Under the pieces are notes generated by a model, which saw nothing but the letters and a program-made list of their open reading frames with translations, made no database searches and was not told where the DNA came from. Source: Pigoraptor vietnamica (Eukaryota; Opisthokonta; Filasterea). Taken from it: a stretch of DNA of 12,215 nt. Position 1 is the first letter of the stretch; each line of letters begins with the position of its first letter. The DNA lies in NCBI GenBank assembly GCA_943704525.1, contig CALSCQ010001868.1, positions 1 through 12,215 on the forward strand, given 5' to 3'. Below, piece after piece: positions 1 to 8,053 of this stretch. A program made the position numbers and the translations under genes.

Positions 1-13
1 GGGGGGGGGGGGG
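1..13. other. Poly-G run at the left contig edge
   Basis: The window opens with 13 consecutive G. The right end is 11 C, and an internal 31-G run lies in an intron at 5328-5358. Homopolymeric G/C ends suggest that the contig stops where sequencing or assembly failed, not at a biological boundary. Confidence 0.8.
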
Positions 14-254
14 TTGGCACTCTGATTGCGAGAGCGCCCGAGTTGGATAACACGCGAGGGAGAGAGGGAGCGCGCATGTAACTGAGAGCGCCACTAAGGG
101 GAGCACGCAGAGAGCGAGATTATCAAGGAGGACGCGAAAGGTGGCAAAGAGTGTGAGACTATACAGTGTTAGAGGTGGTACAAAAGAGAATCAGAGAGTT
201 GGGAGGGGGGACACGCACGTACGCCGCACGTACGCGCGCACGCACAAAGAAATA

Positions 255-380
255 CAACACACACACCCACACACACACACACACACACACACGCACGCAC
301 ACACACACACACACACACTACGCACGCACGCCACGCACGCACTCGCGCACGCACGCACACACACACACACACGCACACAC
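255..380. repeat. CA/TG microsatellite with CG interruptions
   Basis: Nearly pure (CA)n on the plus strand with scattered CGCACG interruptions. Open frames through this block on both strands are alternating His/Thr or Val/Cys and are repeat artefacts. Introns of the genes in this window are often TG-rich on their sense strand, so a CA-rich plus strand would fit an intron of a minus-strand gene. That is inference. Confidence 0.9.
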
Positions 381-400
381 CCCAAACACTCACTACTCAC

Positions 401-501
401 TTCGTCATCACTCAGCGTGTAGGTCACTTCAGATCTGTCCGGAGCACTACGCATTGCGACAAACCCAGGCAGCAAATCGGGAAAGTATAGTCTCAGGTGC
501 T
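401..501 (-). CDS. Candidate internal exon of an unidentified minus-strand gene
   Basis: Read on the minus strand, a 101-base segment is open and bounded by plausible splice sites. The acceptor ends in CGACAG (AG at 503-502), like the acceptor of the last intron of the claudin-like gene. The donor is GTGAGT at 400-395, immediately followed by a TG-rich stretch like other introns here. In the frame closed by that donor it encodes about 33 residues, including LRLYFPDLLPGF and SDDE. I recognise no family, and I cannot place a preceding exon or a start codon. A weak next acceptor may lie near 136 (CTGTATAG on the minus strand). It may equally be chance: 33 codons is short and GTGAGT is a common hexamer in TG-rich DNA. 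Confidence 0.2.
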
Positions 502-1268
502 CTGTCGACACACGGGTGTGCTATCTTGGCGCAGACGCATTCTCCAACAAACCGAAATAAGGTGCCACCGATTTAGAGGCGTTGCGCACGTAAGACGCGT
601 AAGGGACAGTGAAAGAGAAAGACGTAAAGAGAGAAAGGAGGGAGAGGTGAGGCAATAGGAGGGGGTGGTTCGTTAAAGAGAAAGGATGAACATCGTATGG
701 TGGAAAAACTGAAAATCGAAGGGGCGCGTGGACGGAGATTCAGTAAGCGCGAGGGGGGAGCGCGTGCTCCGGCGACACACAAACAGCGCCGTTGGCTAAA
801 ATTCCCGAGGGGTGTCCCGCTGTGATGTTTAGGAGAGAACGGATGCGAGCGTCTGAGTCGCACGTGTTTTGCCGTGCAGCGCGTGCGACCCGTGTGCGAG
901 AGGTGTCGATGGCTGTGTCGCAACATATTGCGCAAGAGACACATAGAAAAGAAAAACACGCGCAGCACACAAAGCACGGGCCGCATGCGCGGGCTGTTTC
1001 CTGTGACAAAGGGAAAGGCGTCGCGCGATCGCCCCGATGTCCGCGCAGTCACCTATTGTGCTAAAGGTATGGAGGTAACGGCGCATTTGCGCTTGAAATG
1101 GATGTGTTTTTTGACAGAAGTGACACATGTGGTTGGCGCGTGAGCATTGTCGCGTGTTCTCCGAAGTGGGTGTGGGAGGGTGCGTATGTAAAAAATGTGT
1201 TGTGTGTGTGTGTGTGTGGCAGTATGGGGAAATTTGAATATCGGCAAATACCAGGCATACTCACAGAC

Positions 1269-1290
1269 CAAGGGCTCTTTAGAGCCCTTG
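1269..1290. repeat. Perfect 10-bp-stem palindrome with a 2-base loop
   Basis: The arms caagggctct (1269-1278) and agagcccttg (1281-1290) are exact reverse complements separated by TT. It lies in non-coding DNA. It could form a cruciform or RNA hairpin or be a protein-binding site; its function is unknown. Confidence 0.8.
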
Positions 1291-1541
1291 ATACTGACCC
1301 ATTCGGCAGCGTAACAACCCACACACGGGCCGATGCCCATGACGCCGCATCTCCACAGAGAGAGCCATAAAAGGAACATTCTGCGCGCATTCCGTGTCGC
1401 CGTCAGCCCGTTTTTATTGGGTGGCGGTCACCTTCGCATTCGTCCGTCGTCGTTTGCTTCGGCTGACCTGCCCATTCTCCTTGCGTCACCAGCCGACGTC
1501 CCTTCCTACACACACACTTAGCTGCTAACGCCGTATCTAAG

Positions 1542-1556
1542 AGAGCGTAACGCTCT
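1542..1556. repeat. Short hairpin, 6-bp stem with a 3-base loop
   Basis: The arms agagcg and cgctct flank TAA. A related string, AACGCTCT, recurs about 16 bases downstream. It lies in non-coding DNA and no function can be assigned. Confidence 0.5.
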
Positions 1557-1718
1557 TCGGTGTAAACGCTCTATTTCCAAGGGAACATCTATCCACCACA
1601 CTCGTCATCGATTACGACACGCCGGCCTCGGCTCGCCCGCTGGCCCCGGCGCGATGGACCCGGATTGCGACACCGCACGTCTCACTTCGCAATTACAGAC
1701 GTTATCTTTTCCGCTACG

Positions 1719-1833
1719 ACACGTGAGTTGTGCAGGTATTTCGAGCGCGCAGTGATGGGGGCGGGGTGGGACTACACGTGAGTTGTGCAGGTATTTCGAG
1801 CGCGCAGTGATGGGGGCGGGGGGAGTCCCACCC
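1719..1833. repeat. Perfect 48-bp direct duplication, second copy between inverted repeats
   Basis: Copy 1 (1719-1766) and copy 2 (1774-1821) are identical over 48 bases, starting acacgtgagttg and ending gggggcgggg. Copy 2 plus two G lies between gggtgggact (1764-1773) and its exact reverse complement agtcccaccc (1824-1833). The identity implies a recent duplication, or an assembly error at the G-rich ends. Confidence 0.9.
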
Positions 1834-2420
1834 AAGCCGTGAGCGCTATCTTGGACATGAGTGGCAAGACTGATTCGCGGACCTGCTCCCGAGGCTGTGG
1901 AAAAGGGTGGAAGGGTGGTGACATGGTCCGCGTTCTATTTCCTGTTATGGGCGTCCAATGTCCGCTTGTGCTCGTTTATTTTTAGCAAAAGCCTGTAAAA
2001 TTTCCTTTTATGGTATGAAAGCGACATAGAAAGTCTATACATAGCATCGGCACGATCCAAATCCCAAAATAGATTGCGCGTGTGGACAGTGCAGCAGCCC
2101 GTACGACTGTGGGGGTGCACACGGCAACGCCCGGCGTGGAGTCCCTGCTCACACATTCGCACTCTGCGTGCTCGCACACGACCGGCGCGCAGCAAGTACG
2201 CTCGGGTATATATGTGCCACGGTGTCTCAGGCTATGCAGCAATCCAGAAGACTCGAAAAGCACGAGACAACCCACTCGCCCTGCGACAACTAGTACTGAC
2301 CGTACCATCGGTGTTACCCAACAACATACCGACTCCTAACAGCGAAACACGCACGTTTCTTAGCGAAGCCAAGCGACTGCAACACTTCGTATTCGTCGCG
2401 TGTTTAAGCATCTGACAGAA
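1834..2420. other. Intergenic region upstream of the arrestin gene
   Basis: No coding exon is supported here. The stretch should hold the promoter and 5' leader of the arrestin gene. A TATA-like string is listed at 2207-2213. The minus-strand open frame extending into 2804 is the antisense shadow of arrestin exons. Confidence 0.5.
2207..2213 (+). promoter_or_regulatory. TATA-like element upstream of the arrestin gene
   Basis: TATATAT in the context CTCGGG-TATATAT-GTGCC, about 208 bases upstream of the ATG. Similar TATA-containing strings lie 156-165 bases upstream of the next two genes. No transcription start can be seen, so this is a candidate only. Confidence 0.25.
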
Positions 2421-3933
2421 ATGGCGAAGGGCAAGAACGAGACGGCCGTCGCCACACTCACCCTCTCTCGCCCGGCCAATCCCGCCGGTTTCTGCGGCGG
2501 CGAGTCCCTCGAGGGCGTCGTCGTGTTCACAGCTGACGTCCAGGTCAAGGCCATCACAACGCGCTTCCGTGGCACAGGTGCGAGTGCTTGCGATGAGCAG
2601 TCTGCGCGTGCGGCATGCGACACCCGCGCAACCATTAGCGTTACTTATGGTGTGCAACTTGACGTCTGCAGAGCACGCGACATGGCGCGAGGGCTCCAAG
2701 ACAATCAACACCAAGCGCCACTTCATCGAGCTGCGCGGCAAGGTTCCCTTTGACAAGAAGCAGAAGACGATCGCCAGCGGCACGCAGCTCCCCTTCGCCG
2801 TCAAGCTGCCCCAGTACCTCCCGAAGAGCTTTGGCGTCGACGACTACAAGGAGGACAGCGTCTCGTACATGGCCGAGCTGTACTACTCCATCACCGTCCA
2901 GGTCGTCCTCAAGAAGGGCCGGCAGACGCTGAAGCAGTTCGTCGCCGCGCGTCCGGACGACACGGCAATGATGCCCTGCACCGCGCGCAGTGCCACGTGC
3001 ACGATCAAGTGCGGGATGGGCGCGAGCGTGACGGCGACGGCCACGATGAACCGCCCCTGCATCCACCCCGGCGAGAAGGCGACCGTGTGCGTGGACCTCC
3101 GCAACGACGCCAAGCACCACGAGGTCACCGGCGTGATCGTCAATGCCATGCAGACGGTCGAGATGAAGAAGTCGCGGTGGACGCACAACGAGCAGGCGGA
3201 CGGGATCATGCAGGAGATGATCCCGAACGCCACGTGCAAGCCCAAGAACAAGGCGCGCTTCGAACTCGAGATCGTGTGGCCGCAGGGGCCAGCGCAAAAC
3301 CCCGTCCACCCGGCCGGCTTCACGGCGCGTCGTTCAAGCGCGCGCCACTCGCTCCCCTCGATCGCCATCGAGCACGCGCTCCGCGTGCGTGTGATGGTCG
3401 CGTCGACAGGCAAGGGCAAGAAGGTGGAGGAGAAGAGCCTTGTCGTTGACATCCCTGTCGTCGTCTTCCCCGCCGAGAACAGCCCCATGCCCATCCCGTC
3501 GCCGGCAAAGGCCCCCGCGCCCGAGCCCATTCCCGAAGTCGCGAGCGACGCGTCGGATAACGAGGGCGATTCGAAGCAGACGTGGCGCAAGATGGGCGTG
3601 GCGATCGTGCCGCTTGCCGGCGGCGTCTCGCCAAACGGCACGATGCGTACGGCGATGGTGCGCACGGTGCCCAAGCCCGACTTCCTGCGCGTCCACGACG
3701 AGCGCCGGCAACAGCAGGAGGAGGAGGTGCGCCGTCTCCGCCAACAGCGTCTGGACGAAGAGGCGCGCAAGCGTCAGGCGGAGATCGAGGAGAACGAGCG
3801 CATTGCTCGCGAGGCCGCCGAAGAGCAGCGCAAGGCTCAGGAGCGAAAGTTGAAGACGCTGATGGCCGCCCGCATGCGCCCTCACCCGCGATTCGCCAAC
3901 GAGATGACGTACACGGTCGGCGTCGCGTGCTAA
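2421..3933 (+). CDS. Arrestin-domain (alpha-arrestin-like) protein with C-terminal coiled coil
   Basis: Two exons, 2421-2577 and 2672-3933, joined across a 94-base GT-AG intron (phase 1; acceptor TCTGCAG), give 472 residues. The start is the first in-frame ATG, and the arrestin fold begins within ten residues of it. The arrestin N lobe spans about residues 8-165: FCGGESLEGVVVF resembles the family's 'GE.v.G.v' strand. Splicing creates RFRGTEHATW, matching the family's 'v.f.G...v.W' segment. LPFAVKLPQYLPKSF matches 'F.f.lP..lP.Sf'. The C lobe spans about residues 170-355. A Pro/Ala-rich linker follows, and a charged Arg/Glu/Gln coiled coil covers about 395-450. Alpha-arrestins are cytosolic adaptors that link membrane receptors or transporters to ubiquitin ligases and endocytosis. 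No PPxY ligase-binding motif is present, so ligase recruitment is not supported here. The family call is firm; partner and cargo are unknown. Third codon positions are very GC-rich. Confidence 0.93.
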
Positions 3934-4283
3934 GGCTGAAAGAATGTGTGCGTTGCGAAGCGTTTTTTTGCGTGTGCGTTGCGCGTTGCGTAATAAGCCA
4001 CAGCGTGCGTGTTAAGTCACAGCGTGCGAACTGCGTGCGGCAAAGTTTGAAATTGCAAATACTAATATAACAAACGACAAAAAAACAATCCAAAGAGCCA
4101 TTGGAAATGTGCACAGCGCGCAAAGAAAGTGTAATACTGCCGGCAGAGCACGCGCACACGCAGGAGTGTGTAGTTCGGCACTGAATGACACATGTGCTTG
4201 CATATGGACGAACGACTGGGAGCTGCATAGCGCACACTGCGTGGCGTATGGCCGAATGTGACTGAGCAGGGAACTGCGACACC

Positions 4284-4305
4284 CACGAGTGTGAATGGTG
4301 CCTCA
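4284..4305. repeat. Left 22-bp direct repeat flanking the minisatellite
   Basis: cacgagtgtgaatgg followed by tgcctca. It matches 4724-4745 at 21 of 22 positions (T/C change), one copy on each side of the 41-bp array. Confidence 0.85.
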
Positions 4306-4328
4306 GTGGACGAATGCAAACAGAGCAT

Positions 4329-4716
4329 TGCAGCACATATGGTCTAATGTGGGGCACGGCTATAGAAAGCACACGCAAGCACATATGGACGAATGTGTGC
4401 ACGGGGCTGCATACGCAAGCACATATGGACGAATGTGGGGCACGGGGCTGCATACGCAAGCACATATGGACGAATGTGGGGCACGGGGCTGCATACGCAA
4501 GCACATATGGACGAATGTGGGGCACGGGCTATAGAAAGGACACGCAAGCACATATGGACGAATGTGGGGCACGGGGCTGCATACGCAAGCACATATGGGC
4601 GAATGTGGGGCACGGGGCTGCATACGCAAGCACATATGGACGAATGTGGGGCACGGGGCTGCATACGCAAGCACATATGGACGAATGTGTGCACGGGGCT
4701 GCATACGCAAGCACAC
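4329..4716. repeat. 41-bp tandem minisatellite, about nine units
   Basis: The anchor cacatatgg recurs at 4334, 4380, 4420, 4461, 4502, 4549, 4590, 4631 and 4672, mostly 41 bases apart. The unit contains gaatgtggggcacgggg, then ctgcatacgcaag, then cacatatggac. Two longer units (46-47 bases) replace ctgcatacg with ctatagaaag plus acacg (at 4360 and 4529, 169 bases apart), which hints at a four-unit higher-order repeat. Two units are one base short (gtgtgc for gtggggc, about 4395 and 4688). More degenerate copies lie upstream to about 4195. Confidence 0.95.
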
Positions 4717-4723
4717 GCACGAG

Positions 4724-4745
4724 CACGAGTGTGAATGGCGCCTCA
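4724..4745. repeat. Right 22-bp direct repeat flanking the minisatellite
   Basis: Second copy of the 22-bp element seen at 4284-4305, with one mismatch. It abuts the last, truncated 41-bp unit. Confidence 0.85.
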
Positions 4746-4791
4746 CGGCTCGCGCACATTCTTGTGAACAGCACACGGACAAATGAACAGC

Positions 4792-4797
4792 ATATAC
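4792..4797 (+). promoter_or_regulatory. Weak TATA-like element upstream of the aldo-keto reductase gene
   Basis: ATATAC in the context AGCATATACTGATGG, about 165 bases before the ATG. Spacing and sequence resemble the CGTATATAC element before the next gene. Supported only by position and similarity. Confidence 0.15.
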
Positions 4798-4956
4798 TGA
4801 TGGCGTCACACGTTCAGTAACAAATTGCGTTACATAATTTGCGTGGGATGACATAACACCAACGTGCACGCGCACAGTTCAAACTTGCGATCCCGGAAAA
4901 AAAGGAAGAATTGCGCTCTGTTTGCGTTGAGTGAGTTGGCAAAGTGACAGAGAAGG

Positions 4957-5325
4957 ATGGCGACGGCGAAGATGCAGTACAACATGCTCGGCCGCACCGG
5001 CCTCAAGGTGTCGCAGCTGTCGTACGGCGCGTGGGTCTCGTTCAAGTCGCAGGTGTGTGCCGCGTGTGTGAGTTGAGCACGGCGAAGGTTTTGCTGCGTA
5101 CAGTGCTCAATCGCATAATTCTTGTTGTTGTGTGAAGTTGTTGTCACGCGTATTGCAAGGGATTCTTCGTGCTTGGAACCACCGCGATGTCTGATGGGTT
5201 TCAACTGTGCGCAGGTGGACATTGACAAGGCCTACACGCTCATGAAGGCTGCGTATCAGAATGGCGTCAACTTTTTCGACAATGCGGAGGGGTGCGTGCC
5301 TTGCGTGCGTGTCTGTGTGTGTTTT

Positions 5326-5361
<36 letters not shown>

Positions 5362-7819
5362 TTGATGGCGTTTGCTCAACTCGTGCGCTCTCAGTTACGC
5401 GGATGGTGAGGCCGAAAAGATCATGGGCGAATGCATCAAGCGTGGCGAGGCTGAGGGCGTGTGGATCCGCTCTGACCTCGTAATCTCCACCAAGATGTTT
5501 TTTGGGTACGTGGTCTCTGTGTGCATTTGCGTGTTTGTGTGTATGGGCGCGTGCGTGTGCATGTGTACGTGTACGTGTCTGCGTGCGTGTGTGTGTGCCT
5601 CTCACTCCTGTCTTGCGCGCAATAATTATTCTTCGCGACGTATAATGCTCACGGTGTCATTCCATATCAGGTACCGCACCAAGCGCGGACCCAACGACAA
5701 GGGCCTGAGCAGGAAGCACATTGTTGAGGGTATGTCATCGTGTGCTTGTTTTGTTTGGGATTCATTCGTAACGGACACGTGAGCTCGAGCCAGATCCAAG
5801 AACATATGCGCACATCCGAATTGCACGCACACAGCCCACACACAGTCACACACTTGCCCACACGGACATACACCCATCCCAGAGCCTTTGGCGGTGTTTG
5901 TTTACACCGTTAACGCGACGCAGGCACAGTTGCGTCTCTCAAGCGCCTTCAGCTCGACTACGTTGACGTCATTTTTTGCCACCGCCCCGACCCGCTCACC
6001 CCCATCGAGGAGACCGTCCGGTATGTGGGCGTTTCGTTGTGGGCGTTTCGTTGCCCTTGCTAGCGCACGTTGAGCGCTCGGATGCAGAAAACGAATCCAG
6101 ACAACTGCCCTGTCTTGGCGTCGCATTACGCGTGCTTGTGTGACAAGTCCATGACGTGGTGCGTGCGGCGTCCACACAGGGCGATGAATCACGTGATCGA
6201 CCGCGGGTTTGCGTTCTACTGGGGCACCTCCGAGTGGAACGCGCAGCAGATTACACAGGTGGGGCCGGTAACCCGCTTCGCCGTGCGGTCGTACACTGTT
6301 CTACCTGAGAATGGGTTCCATTCTCGTGGATGCGTGTTCACACGTGGGCACACATGCACGCGATACGAACACATAAGTGGCTTTGACGCGTGCGTACTGA
6401 ATCCGTGTTTGTGCGTGAGTGCAGGCGTGCCTTATCGCCGACAAGCTCGGGCTCGTCGGCCCCATCGTGGAGCAGCCCCAGTGTGAGTACTTTTGGTCTC
6501 ACGACAAGCACTGTATCTCCCCCACTTCCATCCCCATCTTCACGGCAATATTTCTCTTTGCCCTCTTTTGTATGCTGCTTTGGCCTCCCCTTTTGCATTT
6601 TCTGACTGTCCTTTTGCGCCACTTCAGACAACATTTTTGAGCGCAACCGCGTCGAACTTGAGTATGCGCCCCTCTACCGCCACTACGGCATTGGCCTCAC
6701 GACATGGAGTCCCCTTGCGAGGTAATTCGCCGGTGGGCGCGCGTTTCCATTACCCCCACTCCATCTCGATGTCTCGCACTGACTCTGCGTGCGTGTACCA
6801 CGCAGTGGCATTCTGACGGGCAAGTACAGCAACATGAGCATTCCCGAGGGAAGCCGCCTGAGGTGTGCATCCCCCCCCCGGAGTCAGCGCGGCCTCGCTC
6901 GGCCGATTCAAGCCGCCATGCATTCGTCTAGCTTGGCTCTCTCGTGTTCGTGTGTGGTTAATTCTCTCTCATTCCCTCTTAGTAGCGGTGCGTGTGTGGC
7001 TCTTTCTCTCTCGATCACTTACGCAGCCGTGTGTGTTGTGTGATTCGTTGTGTCGCTCTACCCTGTGCAGCCTTCCCGACTACAAGTGGCTCAAGGACCG
7101 CAAGTTCGGCACGCAAGCATTCCAGGTCGAAAAGGCGAGTCGTAATCACCCGCGTAGTCGAGCTCCCGGATTTAATTTTCGATCACGTTCGCCGTGTTCC
7201 TCGTGTGTTTGTCTCTGTCCTCAACCCCAATGCTTTCGCCCACAGGCCGACCAGCTTGCTCCCATCGCAAAGGAGCTCGGGTGTAGCCTTGCGCAAATGG
7301 CCATCGCTTGGTGAGTTCACAGTATAGCGATATGTTCTTTATCATTTGGCACTGAGGTGACCAATGCCGCTCGTATGTCTAGGTCGTCCACGAGTATTTG
7401 TTTGCGTGTGCGTCTGTGGTATGCGCGTGTGGGAGTGCGTGTCTGTGCGTGTGTGCTCATGCGTGTGTGTTTATGCTCGCAGGTGCCTCAAGAACGGGGA
7501 CGTGAGCACAGTCATTCTCGGCGCAACTTCCCTCGAGCAGCTCATGGAGAACTTCAAGGCACTCGATGTCGTCGCAAAGCTCACTCCGGAGATCATGCAG
7601 CGCATTGACGAGACGGCGGGAACCAAGCCGGTGCCGGACGGCATTGCGCAGCAGGTCAGCCTCTCCCAAATCGTGCCGTGCCATTCTTATTCTCACTTCG
7701 GTCCTGTTGAGTACACATTACTGCGTGCGCACGCTGGTTCATGTCTTGAGCGGCTGTTTCTGACGTCTTCCTCACCCCTCGCCATTCATAATCAGGTTGC
7801 CGGCGTTCGCAAGGACTGA
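4957..7819 (+). CDS. Aldo-keto reductase of the Kv channel beta-subunit (AKR6) type
   Basis: Thirteen exons: 4957-5052, 5215-5291, 5395-5505, 5671-5729, 5924-6020, 6180-6258, 6425-6482, 6628-6721, 6806-6862, 7071-7134, 7246-7310, 7483-7654 and 7796-7819. They total 1,053 bases, or 350 residues, full length for the family. The start ATG sits in AGAAGGATGG and the first beta strand follows at once ([14 protein letters not shown]). The (beta/alpha)8 NADPH-dependent oxidoreductase tetrad is D54, Y59, K91 and H134. Family landmarks are [62 protein letters not shown] and [12 protein letters not shown]. The sequence looks closer to plant KAB/fungal Kv-beta-like proteins than to animal Kv-beta, which has Asn where H134 lies here. 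It is expected to be cytosolic; whether it binds a potassium channel or only reduces carbonyls cannot be read from sequence. Intron 10 is GC-AG. Intron 12 has no in-frame stop and is a multiple of three, so its retention would only lengthen the C-terminus. Confidence 0.96.
5328..5358 (+). repeat. 31-base poly-G run in intron 2 of the aldo-keto reductase gene
   Basis: An unbroken run of 31 G within intron 2 (5292-5394), following a TG-rich stretch and six T. The exons on both sides join perfectly (phase 2) into [10 protein letters not shown], so the run does not disturb coding. Its true length is uncertain because assemblies handle such runs poorly. A G-quadruplex is possible in DNA and in the pre-mRNA. 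Confidence 0.9.
7135..7245 (+). other. Non-canonical GC-AG intron (intron 10 of the aldo-keto reductase)
   Basis: The exon ends GTC-GAA-AAG and the intron would begin GCGAGT, ending CCCACAG before GCC-GAC-CAG. The join gives [15 protein letters not shown], which matches the family pattern 'v.kl.pIA.ELG' without a gap. The only in-frame GT alternative (7126, CAG|GTCGAA) would delete Val-Glu-Lys and has a poorer donor. AAG|GC followed by GAGT resembles known GC-AG donors. Confidence 0.7.
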
Positions 7820-7892
7820 AGCGTGTGAAACCCGGATGTTACACTAAATGATGGGATATTGTCTGCTATTGGCTGCCTATGGCGCCCAACCG

Positions 7893-7898
7893 TATATA
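7893..7898 (+). promoter_or_regulatory. TATA-like element upstream of the claudin-like gene
   Basis: TATATA inside the palindrome GTATATAC, about 156 bases before the ATG and 74 bases after the stop of the preceding gene. It resembles the strings before the two upstream genes. Candidate only. Confidence 0.25.
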
Positions 7899-7981
7899 CT
7901 CGTGCCTTACATACGGGGTGAAAATGCAATTAAGTTCAGCAAGTCCGGACAAATTACAGCGGACATTTAGTGCGCACAGAG

Positions 7982-7987
7982 AATAAA
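7982..7987 (+). promoter_or_regulatory. Possible poly(A) signal AATAAA
   Basis: AATAAA lies 163 bases after the aldo-keto reductase stop and 67 bases before the claudin-like ATG. If used by the upstream gene, its 3' end would overlap the promoter or leader of the next gene. I noticed no AATAAA close after the arrestin or claudin-like stops, so this organism may not rely on that hexamer. Confidence 0.25.
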
Positions 7988-8053
7988 AGACGCACGCATC
8001 CTTGGTCCCTCTCGCCCTCCCGTCTCTCACAAGCGACTTTCGTGGACGCAGTC

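Larger units (their letters stand above)
502..1718. other. Non-coding stretch without a supported gene
   Basis: No open frame here has a recognisable motif, a conserved-looking composition or a coherent exon series. About 600-720 is strongly purine-rich on the plus strand. A short TG run lies at about 1200-1218. Two perfect hairpins are listed separately (1269-1290 and 1542-1556). An ATAAAAG string at 1367 resembles a TATA box, but no coding exon follows it. The longest minus-strand frame (573-1052) is rich in Arg, Ser and Pro from pyrimidine-rich DNA and looks spurious. Confidence 0.6.
3934..4956. other. Intergenic region with minisatellite, no supported gene
   Basis: Lies between the arrestin stop and the aldo-keto reductase start. 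It opens with a repeated CACAGCGTGCG string (about 3998 and 4018). It then holds degenerate and perfect copies of a 41-bp repeat (about 4195-4720), and ends with the presumed promoter of the reductase gene. Long open frames on both strands through 4295-4875 arise only from the 41-bp repeat cycling through all three frames. Confidence 0.8.

Noticed and set aside
141-576. Open frames of 93-136 codons on the plus strand through the CA repeat
   Set aside because: They consist mainly of alternating His/Thr/Arg from (CA)n with CG interruptions; no domain, and all frames are open for the same reason.
573-1052. 159-codon minus-strand open frame
   Set aside because: Composition (Arg, Ser, Pro, Phe) reflects pyrimidine-rich DNA; no motif, and several overlapping frames on both strands are equally open.
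1367-1374. ATAAAAGG as a TATA box
   Set aside because: No coding exon follows on the plus strand within a plausible distance.
2232-3309. Minus-strand open frames of 190 and 222 codons under the arrestin gene
   Set aside because: Shadows of GC3-rich coding sequence; the plus strand has the recognisable arrestin motifs.
3320-4525. 401-codon minus-strand open frame
   Set aside because: Antisense to the arrestin exon and the minisatellite. The GC-rich codon use of the plus-strand gene leaves the opposite strand without stops; no family motif is seen.
4195-4745. CRISPR-like array
   Set aside because: Repeats are contiguous with no unique spacers, and the surrounding genes are eukaryotic with introns.
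4295-4875. Long repetitive open frames on both strands, looking like a Cys/His repeat protein
   Set aside because: The 41-bp unit is not a multiple of three, so each unit is read in a different frame. Both strands are open in several frames at once, as expected from a stop-free repeat and not from selection.
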